From: Lysobacter soyae
GTDB taxonomy: Bacteria > Pseudomonadota > Gammaproteobacteria > Xanthomonadales > Xanthomonadaceae
Assembly: GCF_019551435.1 (NCBI RefSeq)
Contig: NZ_CP080544.1
Coordinates: 868,001 to 932,000 of the forward strand
Direction: 5' to 3'
Length of the DNA stretch: 64,000 bases
In this document: positions 44,324 through 53,874 of the stretch, one piece after another
How positions within the stretch are numbered: the stretch's first letter is position 1
How the letters are laid out: each line of letters begins with the position of its first letter
The notes under the pieces: model-generated
Database searches by the model: none
The model's input: the letters and a program-made list of their open reading frames with translations, nothing else
Told to the model about the DNA's origin: nothing
Position numbers and translations under genes: made by a program

Positions 44324-46867
44324 GTGGAAGAATCCAAAGAGATCACCGAAAACAACGCCCCGGGCATCGTTGCCCCGGAAGGCATGGTGCCGGTGTTGCC
44401 GCTACGCGACGTGGTGGTGTTTCCAAGCATGGTGATCCCCTTGTTTGTGGGACGCGACAAGTCGATCCGCGCGCTGGAAGCGGCGATGGCGGGTGACAAA
44501 CGCATCTTGCTGCTGGCGCAGGTCTCCCCGGATATCGACGACCCCGAGCGGAACGATCTCTACACCGTCGGCGCGATGTCGCAGGTGTTGCAGATGCTGA
44601 AATTGCCGGACGGCACCATCAAGGTGCTGGTCGAGGGCGTTTCACGCGCGCGCGTGATCGACATGACGCAGCACGACAATGCGCTCTTCGCCCACGCTGA
44701 AACTTTGGAAGAAATCGCCGAAGGCGAAACCTCCGAAATCGAAGCTCTGAGTCGTTCCTTGCTCGGCTTGTTCGAGCAATACGTCAAGACCAATCGCAAG
44801 TTGCCACCGGAGCTGCTGCAATCGCTCAGCGGCATCGAAGATCCCGCGCGCGTGTCGGACACCGTGTCCGCGCACTTGTCCGTGCGCTTGCCCGACAAGC
44901 AGAAATTGCTCGAAACCACCGACCCCGGCAAGCGTCTTGAACAGTTGATCGCTCTCGTCGACGGCGAGCTGGACGTGCAGCAGCTCGAAAAGCGCATTCG
45001 CGGTCGCGTCAAATCGCAGATGGAAAAGAGTCAGCGCGAGTACTATCTCAACGAACAAATGAAGGCCATCCAGAAAGAATTGGGTGACCTCGACGAAGCG
45101 CCGAATGAAATGGACGCGCTCGCGCTCAAGATCGCCGATGCCGGCATGCCCAAAGCGGTCGAAACCAAGGCCAAGGGAGAATTGGCCAAGCTCAAGCAGA
45201 TGTCGCCGATGTCTGCCGAAGCCGGGGTCATCCGCAACTACCTCGATTGGCTGCTGGGTGTGCCGTGGAAGAAGCGCAGCAAAGTCCGTCGCGATTTGAA
45301 GTTGGCGCAAGAAACTTTGGACCAAGACCACTTCGGCCTGGAGCGTGTCAAAGAGCGCATCTTGGAATATCTTGCGGTGCAATCGCGCGTCTCCAAGATG
45401 AAAGCACCGATCCTGTGTCTGGTCGGGCCGCCGGGCGTCGGCAAGACCTCGCTAGGACAGTCCATCGCGAAAGCCACGAATCGCAATTTCGTGCGGATGG
45501 CCTTGGGTGGTGTGCGTGATGAAGCGGAAATTCGCGGGCATCGCCGCACTTACGTCGGTTCGATGCCGGGCCGCATTGTCCAAAATCTCAACAAGGCGGG
45601 CACGCGCAATCCTTTGTTCGTTCTCGACGAAATTGACAAGATGGCCATGGATTTCCGTGGGGATCCTTCCTCCGCATTGTTGGAAGTGCTCGATCCGGAA
45701 CAAAACCATTCGTTCAACGATCACTACTTGGAAGTCGATTTGGACCTGTCCGAGGTGATGTTCATCGCCACGTCCAACTCGATGAATATCCCGGGGCCGC
45801 TGCTCGACCGGATGGAAGTGATCCGTATTCCGGGCTATACCGAGGAAGAAAAACTCAATATCGCCCTGCGTTATCTGATTCCCAAACAGATGAAAGCCAA
45901 CGGGTTGCGCGACGGCGAACTCGAAATTGACGAAAGTGCCGTGCGCGACATCGTGCGTTATTACACGCGCGAAAGCGGTGTGCGCAATTTGGAACGTGAG
46001 ATTGCGCGGATTTGCCGTCGGGTGGTAAAACAGATCGCTCTGGCGGGCCCGCAAACGCCCGCACCGGCCAAGGCCAAAAAGACGGCAGGCAGCAAGGCCA
46101 AAGCACCGGCGAAGGCCAAGAAGGCCGCCACAGTGCGAGTGGACGAGAGCAACCTCGACAAATACCTCGATGTCCGTCGCTTCGACTTCGGTCGCGCGGA
46201 AATCGACAACGAAATCGGCCTGGTCACGGGATTGGCCTGGACCGAAGTCGGCGGTGACTTGCTGCAAATCGAATCGACCCTGGTGCCGGGCAAGGGTGGC
46301 GTGACTTTGACCGGTCAGCTCGGCAATGTGATGAAAGAATCGGCGTCCGCCGCCTTGTCGGTGGTGCGCGCGCGTGCGGAACGGTTGGGCATCGATCCCG
46401 ACTTCCTTGGCAAATTCGACCTGCACGTGCACGTGCCCGACGGTGCGACCCCTAAAGACGGCCCGAGCGCAGGCATCGCCATGACCACGTCTTTGGTCTC
46501 GACGTTGACCAAGATTCCCGTGCGCGCGGATGTCGCCATGACCGGTGAAATCACGCTGCGGGGCCGCGTGACGGCGATCGGCGGACTGAAAGAGAAACTG
46601 TTGGCCGCGCTGCGCGGCGGCATCCGGACCGTCATCATCCCCGATGAAAACGCCAAGGATCTCGCCGACATTCCCAAGGCGGTCACCGAGCAAATGCACA
46701 TTGTTCCCGTCAAATGGATCGATGAAGTGTTGGATATCGCACTGGAAAGTCCGATTGTTGTGGGCAAAAAAGCTTCGACAAGCGGGAAAAAGACGGTTTC
46801 GACGGCGGTGTCCAAGCCAGCGTCCAAGCGCCGTGAGGCAACGCGTGTTCGAGGTGTCAAGCATTAA
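44324..46867 (+). CDS. lon: ATP-dependent protease Lon
   Basis: 847 residues, longer than E. coli Lon (784). The N-terminal substrate domain begins near residue 20 ([21 protein letters not shown]). The AAA+ module has Walker [10 protein letters not shown] near 365 and Walker B VLDEIDKM near 430. The protease domain has catalytic Ser in DGPSAGIAM near 710 and Lys in [10 protein letters not shown] near 755. The extra length is an Ala/Lys/Pro-rich insert at about 574-603, between the AAA+ alpha-domain and the protease, and a basic tail from about 813. Translation starts at GTG with AGGA nine bases before. A sigma-32 promoter lies upstream. Confidence 0.96.
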   Translation: MEESKEITENNAPGIVAPEGMVPVLPLRDVVVFPSMVIPLFVGRDKSIRALEAAMAGDKRILLLAQVSPDIDDPERNDLYTVGAMSQVLQMLKLPDGTIKVLVEGVSRARVIDMTQHDNALFAHAETLEEIAEGETSEIEALSRSLLGLFEQYVKTNRKLPPELLQSLSGIEDPARVSDTVSAHLSVRLPDKQKLLETTDPGKRLEQLIALVDGELDVQQLEKRIRGRVKSQMEKSQREYYLNEQMKAIQKELGDLDEAPNEMDALALKIADAGMPKAVETKAKGELAKLKQMSPMSAEAGVIRNYLDWLLGVPWKKRSKVRRDLKLAQETLDQDHFGLERVKERILEYLAVQSRVSKMKAPILCLVGPPGVGKTSLGQSIAKATNRNFVRMALGGVRDEAEIRGHRRTYVGSMPGRIVQNLNKAGTRNPLFVLDEIDKMAMDFRGDPSSALLEVLDPEQNHSFNDHYLEVDLDLSEVMFIATSNSMNIPGPLLDRMEVIRIPGYTEEEKLNIALRYLIPKQMKANGLRDGELEIDESAVRDIVRYYTRESGVRNLEREIARICRRVVKQIALAGPQTPAPAKAKKTAGSKAKAPAKAKKAATVRVDESNLDKYLDVRRFDFGRAEIDNEIGLVTGLAWTEVGGDLLQIESTLVPGKGGVTLTGQLGNVMKESASAALSVVRARAERLGIDPDFLGKFDLHVHVPDGATPKDGPSAGIAMTTSLVSTLTKIPVRADVAMTGEITLRGRVTAIGGLKEKLLAALRGGIRTVIIPDENAKDLADIPKAVTEQMHIVPVKWIDEVLDIALESPIVVGKKASTSGKKTVSTAVSKPASKRREATRVRGVKH

Positions 46868-46883
46868 AACCCAGTCATTGCAA

Positions 46884-46926
46884 GCGTTTCACGCGCTTGC
46901 GGTGGTGTGTGAAACGCTGGTATAAC
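46884..46926 (+). promoter_or_regulatory. HU gene promoter overlapped by a 9-bp inverted repeat
   Basis: -35 TTGCGG (46897-46902), 18-base spacer, -10 TATAAC (46921-46926). Perfect arms GCGTTTCAC (46884-46892) and GTGAAACGC (46909-46917) flank and enter the promoter. They could be an operator, or a weak hairpin ending lon transcription; no T-run follows, which favours an operator. The remaining 100 bases to the HU start are leader. Confidence 0.6.
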
Positions 46927-47027
46927 GATTCGCTCGATTTGGCGAAGTTCTCGCCACCCGTCCCCCGGGGTCGATCGGAACATTTATTTCACGATGGTCG
47001 GGATGACCATCAACTCTGGAGAACCAA

Positions 47028-47303
47028 ATGAACAAGGGTGAATTCATCGATGCAGTGGCCGAAGCCGCCGGCATGTCCAAGGTTGACGCAGGCCGCGCAG
47101 TTGACGCCGTCGTGTCCACCGTGACCAAGACGCTGAAGAACGGCGATTCCATTGCGCTCGTTGGCTTCGGTACGTTTGAAGTGCGTAACCGCGCCGAACG
47201 CACCGGCCGCAATCCGAAGACCAAGGAACCGATCACCATTCCGGCGTCGAAGGCTGCTGCATTCAAGCCGGGTAAAGCCCTCAAGGACGCCGTCAACAGC
47301 TGA
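47028..47303 (+). CDS. hupB: DNA-binding protein HU, beta type
   Basis: 91 residues. Nucleoid-associated HU family: [25 protein letters not shown] at the N-terminus, [20 protein letters not shown] leading into the DNA-binding arm and [17 protein letters not shown] at the end. A GGAG ribosome site lies close upstream. Its position after lon is the conserved gammaproteobacterial site of hupB. It is followed 17 bases later by tRNA-Val, perhaps on the same transcript. Confidence 0.96.
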   Translation: MNKGEFIDAVAEAAGMSKVDAGRAVDAVVSTVTKTLKNGDSIALVGFGTFEVRNRAERTGRNPKTKEPITIPASKAAAFKPGKALKDAVNS

Positions 47304-47320
47304 TTGTTGACGAGCTCGTC

Positions 47321-47395
47321 GGGCGCTTAGCTCAGCGGTAGAGCGTCTCCTTTACACGGAGAGGGTCGGGGGTTCGATCCCCTCAGCGCCCACCA
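47321..47395 (+). tRNA. tRNA-Val (anticodon TAC)
   Basis: 75 bases. Acceptor GGGCGCT with AGCGCCC, discriminator A, encoded CCA. Anticodon loop TTTACAC in stem TCTCC/GGAGA. Confidence 0.97.
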
Positions 47396-47419
47396 GTTTC
47401 AAGAAATAAAAAATTTGTG

Positions 47420-47449
47420 TTGCAAAGCCCGGAAGTGTTGTTGTAAACT
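47420..47449 (+). promoter_or_regulatory. promoter for tRNA-Asp
   Basis: -35 TTGCAA (47420-47425), 18-base spacer, -10 TAAACT (47444-47449), 12 bases before the tRNA. Confidence 0.6.
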
Positions 47450-47461
47450 TTCGCGCTTCAC

Positions 47462-47538
47462 GGAGCGGTAGTTCAGTTGGTTAGAATGCTGGCCTGTCAC
47501 GCCGGAGGTCGCGGGTTCGAGTCCCGTCCGCTCCGCCA
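47462..47538 (+). tRNA. tRNA-Asp (anticodon GTC)
   Basis: 77 bases. Acceptor GGAGCGG with CCGCTCC, discriminator G, encoded CCA. Anticodon loop CTGTCAC in stem CTGGC/GCCGG. Confidence 0.97.
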
Positions 47539-47546
47539 TATGAAGC

Positions 47547-47576
47547 AAAAAACCCTGCAGAGATGCGGGGTTTTTT
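47547..47576 (+). terminator. Rho-independent terminator after tRNA-Asp
   Basis: Stem CCCTGCA / TGCGGGG (one G-T pair) with loop GAGA, followed by six T (47571-47576). Confidence 0.88.
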
Positions 47577-47643
47577 GTTTTTGCGATAAACGTAGCCGGT
47601 GACATTCGCGCTAAACTGCACAGTCACGTCGGGAAACAGAAAT

Positions 47644-49614
47644 ATGCTTCAGAGCTTGCGCGAAAAAACCAGTGGTTGGATTGCTTCGGTCATCATGGGA
47701 TTGCTCGTCATCCCGTTCGCTTTTTTCGGTATCGAACAATACGGCACCAGTTCGGAAACCTTCGTCGCCCGAGTGGAAGCCCCGCCGACCTGGTGGGCAG
47801 GTGCCCCGCATGTCTGGCCGCTGACGCGCCTCTGGGACGTTGAAGAGATCACCACCGAACAGTTCCGCAAAGCCTTCGATGACCTTCGCCAATCCGAGCG
47901 CCAGCGTTTGGGCGATGCGTTCGATAGCGAGCAGTTCGAAAGCGCCGACAACAAGCGCAAGGTGCTCGACCAAGTCATTGACGATCGCATCATGCAAATG
48001 GCGAGCACCCGCAACGGCGTGCAAGTGTCCGACGCGGCAGTGCGCGATGTCGTCCAGTCGTTCCCGGATTTCCAAGTGGACGGCAAATTCAACATGACGC
48101 GCTATCAGACGGTCCTGTCCAAGCTGCAGAACCCGATGACGCCTGCGCAGTTCGAAGAGTCCATTCGCCAAGACCTGCGTCGTAACGCCATGGCCGGCCG
48201 CATTGCCAGTTCCGACTTTGTCACCCCATCTGAAAAAACGCGGTTGGCCAACATCATGACCGAGCAACGCGGCGTGATCGCCGCGATTGTTCCGAAGCTC
48301 GCAGACACCGCGCCGGTGACCGATGCCGAGATCGCCGCGTGGTACAAGACCCACGTCAAACAGTATTCCGCGCCGCCTAAAGTGACGCTTGAATATGTGG
48401 ATGCGGATCTGGCGAATTTCGCCGCGCCTGCCATCAAGGAAGGCGATGTCCGCGCGTTGTACGAATCACGCAAATCGAAGTATGTTGGTAATGATCAACG
48501 CTTGGTCTCTCACATCCTGATTCAGCTCCCGGCGGATGCGAAGGCTGCGGCAATTTCCGCGGCAGAAGCGAAGGCGGCGCAGATTGCCGAACAGGCGCGT
48601 GCGCCCGGCGCCGATTTCGCAGCGCTGGCCAAAGCCAACTCCGACGACGTCGGTTCAAAGGCCGCCGGCGGCGATTTGGGTTGGATTTCACGGGATGGCA
48701 GCAACGACGCCGCCTTTGAAGCTGCTGCCTTCGCCATGCAAGCGGGGCAGGTGAGTGCACCGGTTCGTACGCAATACGGCTGGCACGTGATCGAAGTGCG
48801 TGATGTCAAAGCCGGCACCGCAAAGACCTACGAAGACGTGAAGCCTGAGCTCGAGGCGGAATTGAAGAAGCAGTCAGGCGAACGCGCCCTCAGCTCGGCG
48901 CTGGGTGAGCTCACCGACGAGGCTTACAAGAATCCGGCGAATTTCGCAGCCACGGCCAAGCGCTTGGGGCTGAACGTGCAAACCGCTGGCCCCATCGCGA
49001 TGGGCCAAGGTGACGCGGTCATCACCAATCCGGCGGTCCAGCGCGTTTTGTTCTCCAAGAACGTGGCGGAATCGATCGGTGCCGTGAGTGATCCGATCAA
49101 AATCGGTGACAACCACAACGTGTTGTTCCGCGTCCTGTCGCGTACGCCGGAACGCCAGTTGCCGCTGACGGAAGTGCGTGATGCGATCATCGCCGATGTG
49201 CGTGCGGATCGCGCTAACAAGGCGGCCTTGGCGAAGGCCGACAAGATTCTGGCCGCGATCAAGGCCGGACAGTCGCTTGAAGCAGTGGCTGCAGCCAACG
49301 GTGCGCAATTGCAGAACAAGGGTGAAATTGTTCGCGGTGAAATTCCGACGCCGGAAGTGAACCGCGCCATGTTTGCCGTGCCGCGACCGGCCGCAGGCAA
49401 GCAAAGCCCCGGCAAGGCAACGCTGCCTGATGGCAATGTCCTCGTGTTTGCCGTCACTGAAGCAAAGCCCGGTGACGCAGAGCGTGTGCCGGCGGAAGTG
49501 CGGGCCCAAATCATGAAGCAGTTGGGCGATGCCTACGGCGTGTCGTCTGCCATGAACTATGTAAACGCACTCAAGAAGCAGTTCAAGATCAAAGTCGCTG
49601 AAGACCGCATGTGA
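47644..49614 (+). CDS. ppiD: membrane-anchored periplasmic folding factor PpiD
   Basis: 656 residues. PpiD is a chaperone at the periplasmic exit of the SecYEG translocon. One N-terminal membrane helix (about 11-31, SVIMGLLVIPFAFFGIEQYG) with the rest periplasmic. SurA-N-like region about 60-220, a parvulin-type PPIC domain about 275-395 (SHILIQLP...GGDLGWISRDG...GWHVIEV) and a C-terminal chaperone part. The parvulin motifs look intact, although E. coli PpiD lacks isomerase activity. The start at 47644 gives the expected MLQSLREKTSGW N-terminus. Synteny lon-hupB-ppiD is conserved. Confidence 0.94.
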   Translation: MLQSLREKTSGWIASVIMGLLVIPFAFFGIEQYGTSSETFVARVEAPPTWWAGAPHVWPLTRLWDVEEITTEQFRKAFDDLRQSERQRLGDAFDSEQFESADNKRKVLDQVIDDRIMQMASTRNGVQVSDAAVRDVVQSFPDFQVDGKFNMTRYQTVLSKLQNPMTPAQFEESIRQDLRRNAMAGRIASSDFVTPSEKTRLANIMTEQRGVIAAIVPKLADTAPVTDAEIAAWYKTHVKQYSAPPKVTLEYVDADLANFAAPAIKEGDVRALYESRKSKYVGNDQRLVSHILIQLPADAKAAAISAAEAKAAQIAEQARAPGADFAALAKANSDDVGSKAAGGDLGWISRDGSNDAAFEAAAFAMQAGQVSAPVRTQYGWHVIEVRDVKAGTAKTYEDVKPELEAELKKQSGERALSSALGELTDEAYKNPANFAATAKRLGLNVQTAGPIAMGQGDAVITNPAVQRVLFSKNVAESIGAVSDPIKIGDNHNVLFRVLSRTPERQLPLTEVRDAIIADVRADRANKAALAKADKILAAIKAGQSLEAVAAANGAQLQNKGEIVRGEIPTPEVNRAMFAVPRPAAGKQSPGKATLPDGNVLVFAVTEAKPGDAERVPAEVRAQIMKQLGDAYGVSSAMNYVNALKKQFKIKVAEDRM

Positions 49615-49637
49615 TCCGGCACTGACGACGGAAATGA

Positions 49638-49665
49638 AAAAGGCGACCCGAGGGTCGCCTTTTTT
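49638..49665. terminator. terminator between ppiD and fabI
   Basis: Stem GGCGACCC / GGGTCGCC (49642-49659) with a two-base apex, or a CGAG loop if the inner pair opens. A tracts precede it and T tracts follow, so it can act on both convergent genes. Confidence 0.88.
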
Positions 49666-49683
49666 CTGTTCAAACCGTCGGAC

Positions 49684-50472
49684 TCAAGCGTCCAATCCGG
49701 TCATGCCCATGATGTTGTATCCGCAGTCCACGTAGGTGACTTCGCCGGTGACGCCTTTGGCAAGGTCCGAGCAGAGGAATGCAGCGACGTTGCCAACGTC
49801 CTCAATGGTGACGTTGCGGCGCAGCGGCGCTTGCTCTTCGACGTGGGTCAGCATCTTTCGCAGATTGCCCACGCCCGACGCTGCCAAGGTTTTGATCGGG
49901 CCGGCGGAAATGGCATTGACGCGAATGCCTTCAGGACCGAGGTTCATGGCGAGATAGCGCACGCTGGCCTCCAACGCCGCTTTCGCCACGCCCATCACGT
50001 TGTAGTTCACCAAGGCGCGCTCTGCACCGAGGTAGGTGAGGGTGAGGATGGACGCATCATGATTGACCATCATCGGGCGGGCCGCCTTCGCCATAGCAGA
50101 CAAGGAGTAGGCCGAGATGTCGTGGGCAATGCGGAATGCGTCACGCGACAAATTGTCGAGATAGCCGCCGTCCAGGGCTTCCCGCGGTGCAAAGCCAATC
50201 GAGTGCACCAGGATGTCGAGGGTGTCCCAGTGGGTTTTCAGCTCGGCGAAGCAGGCGTCAATTTGCGCATCGTCGGCGACGTCCAGCGGAATGACGATAT
50301 TCGAACCGTATTCGGCCGCGGCGTCTTCCACCCGCGACTTAAGTTTTTCATTTTGATAGGTGAAAGCCAACTCTGCGCCTTCGCGGCGCATGGCTTCGGC
50401 GATGCCATTGGCAATCGACCGTTGGCTGGCGATGCCCGTGATGAGGGCGCGTTTACCTTGCAGGAATCCCAT
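49684..50472 (-). CDS. fabI: enoyl-[acyl-carrier-protein] reductase (NADH)
   Basis: 262 residues. FabI performs the last reduction of each fatty-acid elongation cycle. Variant Rossmann motif [13 protein letters not shown] (13-25), and the catalytic set Y147, Y157 and K164, offset by one from E. coli Y146/Y156/K163. [12 protein letters not shown] is the substrate loop. Target of triclosan-type inhibitors in other species. It is convergent with ppiD across a terminator. Confidence 0.96.
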   Translation of the reverse strand: MGFLQGKRALITGIASQRSIANGIAEAMRREGAELAFTYQNEKLKSRVEDAAAEYGSNIVIPLDVADDAQIDACFAELKTHWDTLDILVHSIGFAPREALDGGYLDNLSRDAFRIAHDISAYSLSAMAKAARPMMVNHDASILTLTYLGAERALVNYNVMGVAKAALEASVRYLAMNLGPEGIRVNAISAGPIKTLAASGVGNLRKMLTHVEEQAPLRRNVTIEDVGNVAAFLCSDLAKGVTGEVTYVDCGYNIMGMTGLDA

Positions 50473-50551
50473 GATTCACCTTCTTTTCTGGAAGTGGCTA
50501 GTGTGCCTTGTCGGTCACCGTTTTTCACCCTTCGCCGGCGTAGTGAAGGCC

Positions 50552-51175
50552 TCAATAGCCCTGCCGCACCAGATTACAGGCGACCGCAGTCACCTTGTCG
50601 GGGTAGGCATGGGTGATTCCCGACAATCGCCGCCCGCTTTTCCGTCGTGAGGCGAGCAGACGCCCTTCGCCGGCATTGAATGCCATCAGCACTGTGGCCT
50701 CATCGCCTTTGAACTTGCGGTGTAAATAGCGCAGGTACTTGATGGCCGCGTCGGTGGAGCGGATGGCGTTCATACGCTCATCTTGTTTTCCGGAAACTTT
50801 CAACCCGTGATTTCGAGCAGTCGGTGCGGTGAATTGCCATAAACCCGCGGGGCCAAGCGCGCTTCGGGCGGAAGGTTTGTAATGACTTTCAATGAAAGGA
50901 ATGAGCGCGTACTCCGCCGGTAAGCCGGCAGCAATCGTTTTCGACAACACGCTGTTGAACATCAGCCGCACACGCGAATTCTTGGACTGCAGTTGCCGGG
51001 TATAAGGGGCGTAATGGCGTGTCCATTTTTTACTCGAATGCGTGCAAGGCGCTTTGTCGGCCAAGTGGGAACGGAATTCAGTGCGCGGCGCTGACTGTTT
51101 TTTCGCCGGTTCGGCGGCCCAGGCAGATCCCACCATGGCCAAGAGGCACAACCCCTGAATACAGATTCGCTTCAT
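50552..51175 (-). CDS. short lytic transglycosylase (SLT domain), mltD position
   Basis: 207 residues with a Sec signal peptide (1-20). One SLT-type lysozyme-fold domain: catalytic E96 in IPFIESHYKPSA, then GPAGLWQFTAPTARNHGL and AFNAGEGR. It cleaves peptidoglycan glycan strands. The gene takes the place of mltD beside gloB as in E. coli, but MltD has about 450 residues with LysM repeats, and this protein stops after the catalytic domain. The ATG overlaps the gloB stop (ATGA). The frame is open much farther upstream, but the signal peptide fixes the start at 51175. Confidence 0.88.
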   Translation of the reverse strand: MKRICIQGLCLLAMVGSAWAAEPAKKQSAPRTEFRSHLADKAPCTHSSKKWTRHYAPYTRQLQSKNSRVRLMFNSVLSKTIAAGLPAEYALIPFIESHYKPSARSALGPAGLWQFTAPTARNHGLKVSGKQDERMNAIRSTDAAIKYLRYLHRKFKGDEATVLMAFNAGEGRLLASRRKSGRRLSGITHAYPDKVTAVACNLVRQGY

Positions 51176-51924
51176 CGGTAAACATCCTTCCATGCCCGAA
51201 GTGCGGCAAATTGTGCGGCCGGGTTCGACAGTGTTTGCCCCGAGTGTGAGGACACACGATCGATGATCGCGGGCGTATCGGAACGAAGAAACGGATTGCA
51301 GGCTTTTTCGAGCGCCAGCGTGGACGGCAAGGTGGGGTGGCCGGCGGCACGCAGTTCGGCGATCTGAACCGCATACGCCTTGAGATCTGCGTTGTCCGGG
51401 TCGACGGTCAGGGCAAATGCGGCATTGCCGGCGGTGTACTCGTGCGCGCAGCACACCTTGGTGCTTGCGGGCAATTGCGACAAACGTTGTAAAGAGTTCA
51501 ACATTTGTTGTGGCGTGCCTTCGAACAATCGACCGCAACCCAAGCTGAAAAGAGTGTCGCCACAAAACAAGTGGCCCTCACCGAAGTAGGCGACGTGACT
51601 CAAGGTATGTCCGGGCACCGCAATCACCTCAAACGACATGTCGCCCGCAGTGACAACATCGCCGTTCTGGACGCGCCTCGTCGCAGGCGGAATGCGCGGA
51701 TCCTCCGGCGCATACACGGGAACGTCGGGCCAGCGTGCGCACAATTCGGGCAATCCGCCGATATGGTCGCCATGGTGGTGGGTAATCAAGATGGCCGCAG
51801 GAATTTCGTCGTTCAATGCATCGATCACAACCCGGGCATCACCGGGATCCACGACGATACGACGTCCCGGAAGGCCGAACAGCCATACGTAGTTGTCGTC
51901 AAATGCAGGAAGGATCGTCAACAT
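51172..51924 (-). CDS. gloB: hydroxyacylglutathione hydrolase (glyoxalase II)
   Basis: 250 residues, metallo-beta-lactamase fold. Hydrolyses S-lactoylglutathione in methylglyoxal detoxification. Start MLTILPAFDDNYVW is the family N-terminus; metal motif THHHGDH at 48-54; later GHTLSHVAYF, CGDTLFSLGCGRLFEGTP and CAHEYT. The C-terminal helical domain for glutathione binding is present (NPFLRSD). It is divergent from the yafS-like gene, with 38 bases between starts. Confidence 0.95.
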   Translation of the reverse strand: MLTILPAFDDNYVWLFGLPGRRIVVDPGDARVVIDALNDEIPAAILITHHHGDHIGGLPELCARWPDVPVYAPEDPRIPPATRRVQNGDVVTAGDMSFEVIAVPGHTLSHVAYFGEGHLFCGDTLFSLGCGRLFEGTPQQMLNSLQRLSQLPASTKVCCAHEYTAGNAAFALTVDPDNADLKAYAVQIAELRAAGHPTLPSTLALEKACNPFLRSDTPAIIDRVSSHSGQTLSNPAAQFAALRAWKDVYR

Positions 51925-51962
51925 CGGCGCGGCGGCATCCGGGAACCGTAAACTAGTCCACG

Positions 51963-52625
51963 ATGCCCAATATTTACGCCCAACGTCAATCCCGTGCTGC
52001 AGCATGGTTCCACACGCAGGAGGCCGGCAACGTACTCGTCTCCGGTTGGCCGCATTTTGCGGCGGTGTGCAATACACGTCCGAACATGCCGGTGCTCTGC
52101 GCTTCGGTCATGGGAAAGCCGACGGCGTTCGCTGATCTGTCGCTGCCGAGCGGGCTGTGGCTCAGTGCCTGGCAAGACGGTTATACGGGCGATGCGCTCT
52201 GCAATCATCCTTGGCCGTTGCCGTCCGAATCGATCGGAACCATCGTGTTGCACCATCTCACCGACGTCCGTGGTGATCGTGAGGCCTTGTTTCAAGATTG
52301 TCATCGGGTGCTCGTGCCCGGCGGTCAATTGTTCGTTTTCGCCCTCAATCCTTTGTCGCCGGCGCGTCGATGGTGGTGGCGATGCGGAATTGCCGCGAGT
52401 GAGCCTTCGTCATTGCGCTTGGGCTTGCGTCGCGAAGGGTTTCACTGCGACACCTCGACGCTGGGCTTCGGACCTGTGTGGGGGAATAGCCCGGATACCA
52501 GTAGTGGGCGCGGTGCCGGTGCGCGCGCTGCCTATTTACTTCACGCCGAAAAGCGCACCGTGCCACTCACGCCCATTCGGGCAAAAGCCGCGCAACCGAC
52601 CGTCGTGCCGGGGTTGGTCAAGTGA
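51963..52625 (+). CDS. YafS-like class I methyltransferase
   Basis: 220 residues. Post-motif strands typical of class I methyltransferases are present ([11 protein letters not shown], then [22 protein letters not shown]), but the glycine-rich SAM motif I is not obvious in the N-terminal third. Its place between gloB and rnhA matches E. coli yafS, which gives the name. The function of YafS is not established. The TGA stop overlaps the GTG start of rnhA. Confidence 0.82.
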   Translation: MPNIYAQRQSRAAAWFHTQEAGNVLVSGWPHFAAVCNTRPNMPVLCASVMGKPTAFADLSLPSGLWLSAWQDGYTGDALCNHPWPLPSESIGTIVLHHLTDVRGDREALFQDCHRVLVPGGQLFVFALNPLSPARRWWWRCGIAASEPSSLRLGLRREGFHCDTSTLGFGPVWGNSPDTSSGRGAGARAAYLLHAEKRTVPLTPIRAKAAQPTVVPGLVK

Positions 52626-53065
52626 GTCGAAAACAGATCGAAATCCATACCGATGGTGCGTGTTCTGGAAATCCGGGGCCGGGCGGGTGGGGCGCTTTGC
52701 TCAAGTATGGGAAACACGAGCGCGAAATCTCAGGCGGTGAGCCGGACTCGACCAACAATCGCATGGAGCTCATGGCGGCCATCATGGCGCTGGAAGCCCT
52801 GACCGAACCCTGCGATGTCACGCTTCACACCGATTCCAAATATGTGCTGCAAGGTTTCAGCGAATGGTTGCCCGGATGGATCAAACGCGGTTGGAAGACC
52901 GCCGGCGGTGGGGCGGTGAAGAACCGCGACCTGTGGGAACGTCTGGCGACCGCCTCGCAACGCCATCACATCGCGTGGGTGTGGGTCAAAGGACACGCCG
53001 GACACGTGGAGAACGAACGTGTGGATCAGCTCGCCCGTGACGCTGCGCAGCGCTACAAAAATTGA
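52622..53065 (+). CDS. rnhA: ribonuclease HI
   Basis: 147 residues. Removes RNA from RNA-DNA hybrids. The four catalytic acidic residues are seen in [17 protein letters not shown] (D), NRMELMA (E), LHTDSKYV (D) and [12 protein letters not shown] (D, plus the conserved His). The basic handle region [19 protein letters not shown] is present. It starts at GTG overlapping the methyltransferase stop. dnaQ begins 9 bases after the stop. Confidence 0.96.
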   Translation: MSRKQIEIHTDGACSGNPGPGGWGALLKYGKHEREISGGEPDSTNNRMELMAAIMALEALTEPCDVTLHTDSKYVLQGFSEWLPGWIKRGWKTAGGGAVKNRDLWERLATASQRHHIAWVWVKGHAGHVENERVDQLARDAAQRYKN

Positions 53066-53074
53066 AGGAAAGCG

Positions 53075-53770
53075 ATGAGACAAGTTGTATTGGATACCGA
53101 AACCACAGGACTTTCGCCGCAAAATGGCGATCGCGTCGTGGAAATCGGTTGCGTTGAATTGATGATGCGGCGCCCGACCGGCCGCAGCTTCCAGGTGTAT
53201 TTGAATCCGCAGCGCGCGATGAGCCTAGAGGCGGTCGAAATCACCGGTTTGTCGGATGCATTCCTGCAAGACAAGCCGCTCTTCGCCGAAGTCGCCGATG
53301 CTTTCCTCGAGTTTGTCGAAGGCGCCGAGCTCGTGATTCATAACGCCGAATTCGACATGGGGTTTTTGGAAAACGAATTGCGACTGCTCAGGGACGGCCG
53401 CGAAGGCCTTGCCTCGCGTGTGACCGTGCTCGATACCGTGAAGCTTGCCCGATCGATGTATCCCGGACAGCGCGTCAGCCTCGACAGCCTTTGTCGGCGA
53501 TTGGGGGTGGATAATTCGGGACGCGATTTGCACGGCGCTTTGCTCGATGCGCAGTTGCTCGCAGAAGTCTATTTGGCCATGACATCCGGCCAACATGAGA
53601 TGGGTTTTGCCGTGCACGCGGAGCCCGGCCGTGCCAAGGTCAGTGCGCGATCCGCGATCGGATTGCCGCCGCGACCGCGCATGCTAGTGAGCCCTACGGA
53701 TGAAGCGGCGCATCGGGAGCGCACCGCGGCCATCGCCAAGAAGAGCGGCGTGGATCTCTGGTCGGATTGA
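53075..53770 (+). CDS. dnaQ: DNA polymerase III epsilon subunit (proofreading exonuclease)
   Basis: 231 residues. 3'-5' exonuclease of the DEDDh class: VLDTETTGL (D, E), HNAEFDMGF (D) and RDLHGALLDAQLLAEVY (H, D). After the nuclease domain comes QHEMGF (near 173-178), matching the QxxMxF sliding-clamp motif of E. coli epsilon, followed by a tail that binds the polymerase subunit. The rnhA-dnaQ pairing is conserved in Proteobacteria. The virB operon begins 104 bases later on the same strand. Confidence 0.95.
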   Translation: MRQVVLDTETTGLSPQNGDRVVEIGCVELMMRRPTGRSFQVYLNPQRAMSLEAVEITGLSDAFLQDKPLFAEVADAFLEFVEGAELVIHNAEFDMGFLENELRLLRDGREGLASRVTVLDTVKLARSMYPGQRVSLDSLCRRLGVDNSGRDLHGALLDAQLLAEVYLAMTSGQHEMGFAVHAEPGRAKVSARSAIGLPPRPRMLVSPTDEAAHRERTAAIAKKSGVDLWSD

Positions 53771-53874
53771 CGCCGCCGATTCCCACAGCGGATTCGGACT
53801 ACACCTACAGACGCATTTTGTGTCGTCAAAATAAGGTGTGTGTTCGTTCTTGATGTGTCGCGGGGAGGCGAGAC
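53771..53874 (+). promoter_or_regulatory. leader region of the virB operon
   Basis: 104 bases between dnaQ and virB7. It contains an inverted repeat ATTTTG / CAAAAT with a 6-base centre (53815-53832). GGA triplets occur at 53790-53792, 53796-53798 and 53864-53866; the last lies in the GGGGAGG ribosome site of virB7. CsrA/RsmA binds GGA motifs, and the virB operon of Xanthomonas citri is known to be CsrA-controlled, so similar control is possible. No confident -35/-10 pair was seen. Confidence 0.45.
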
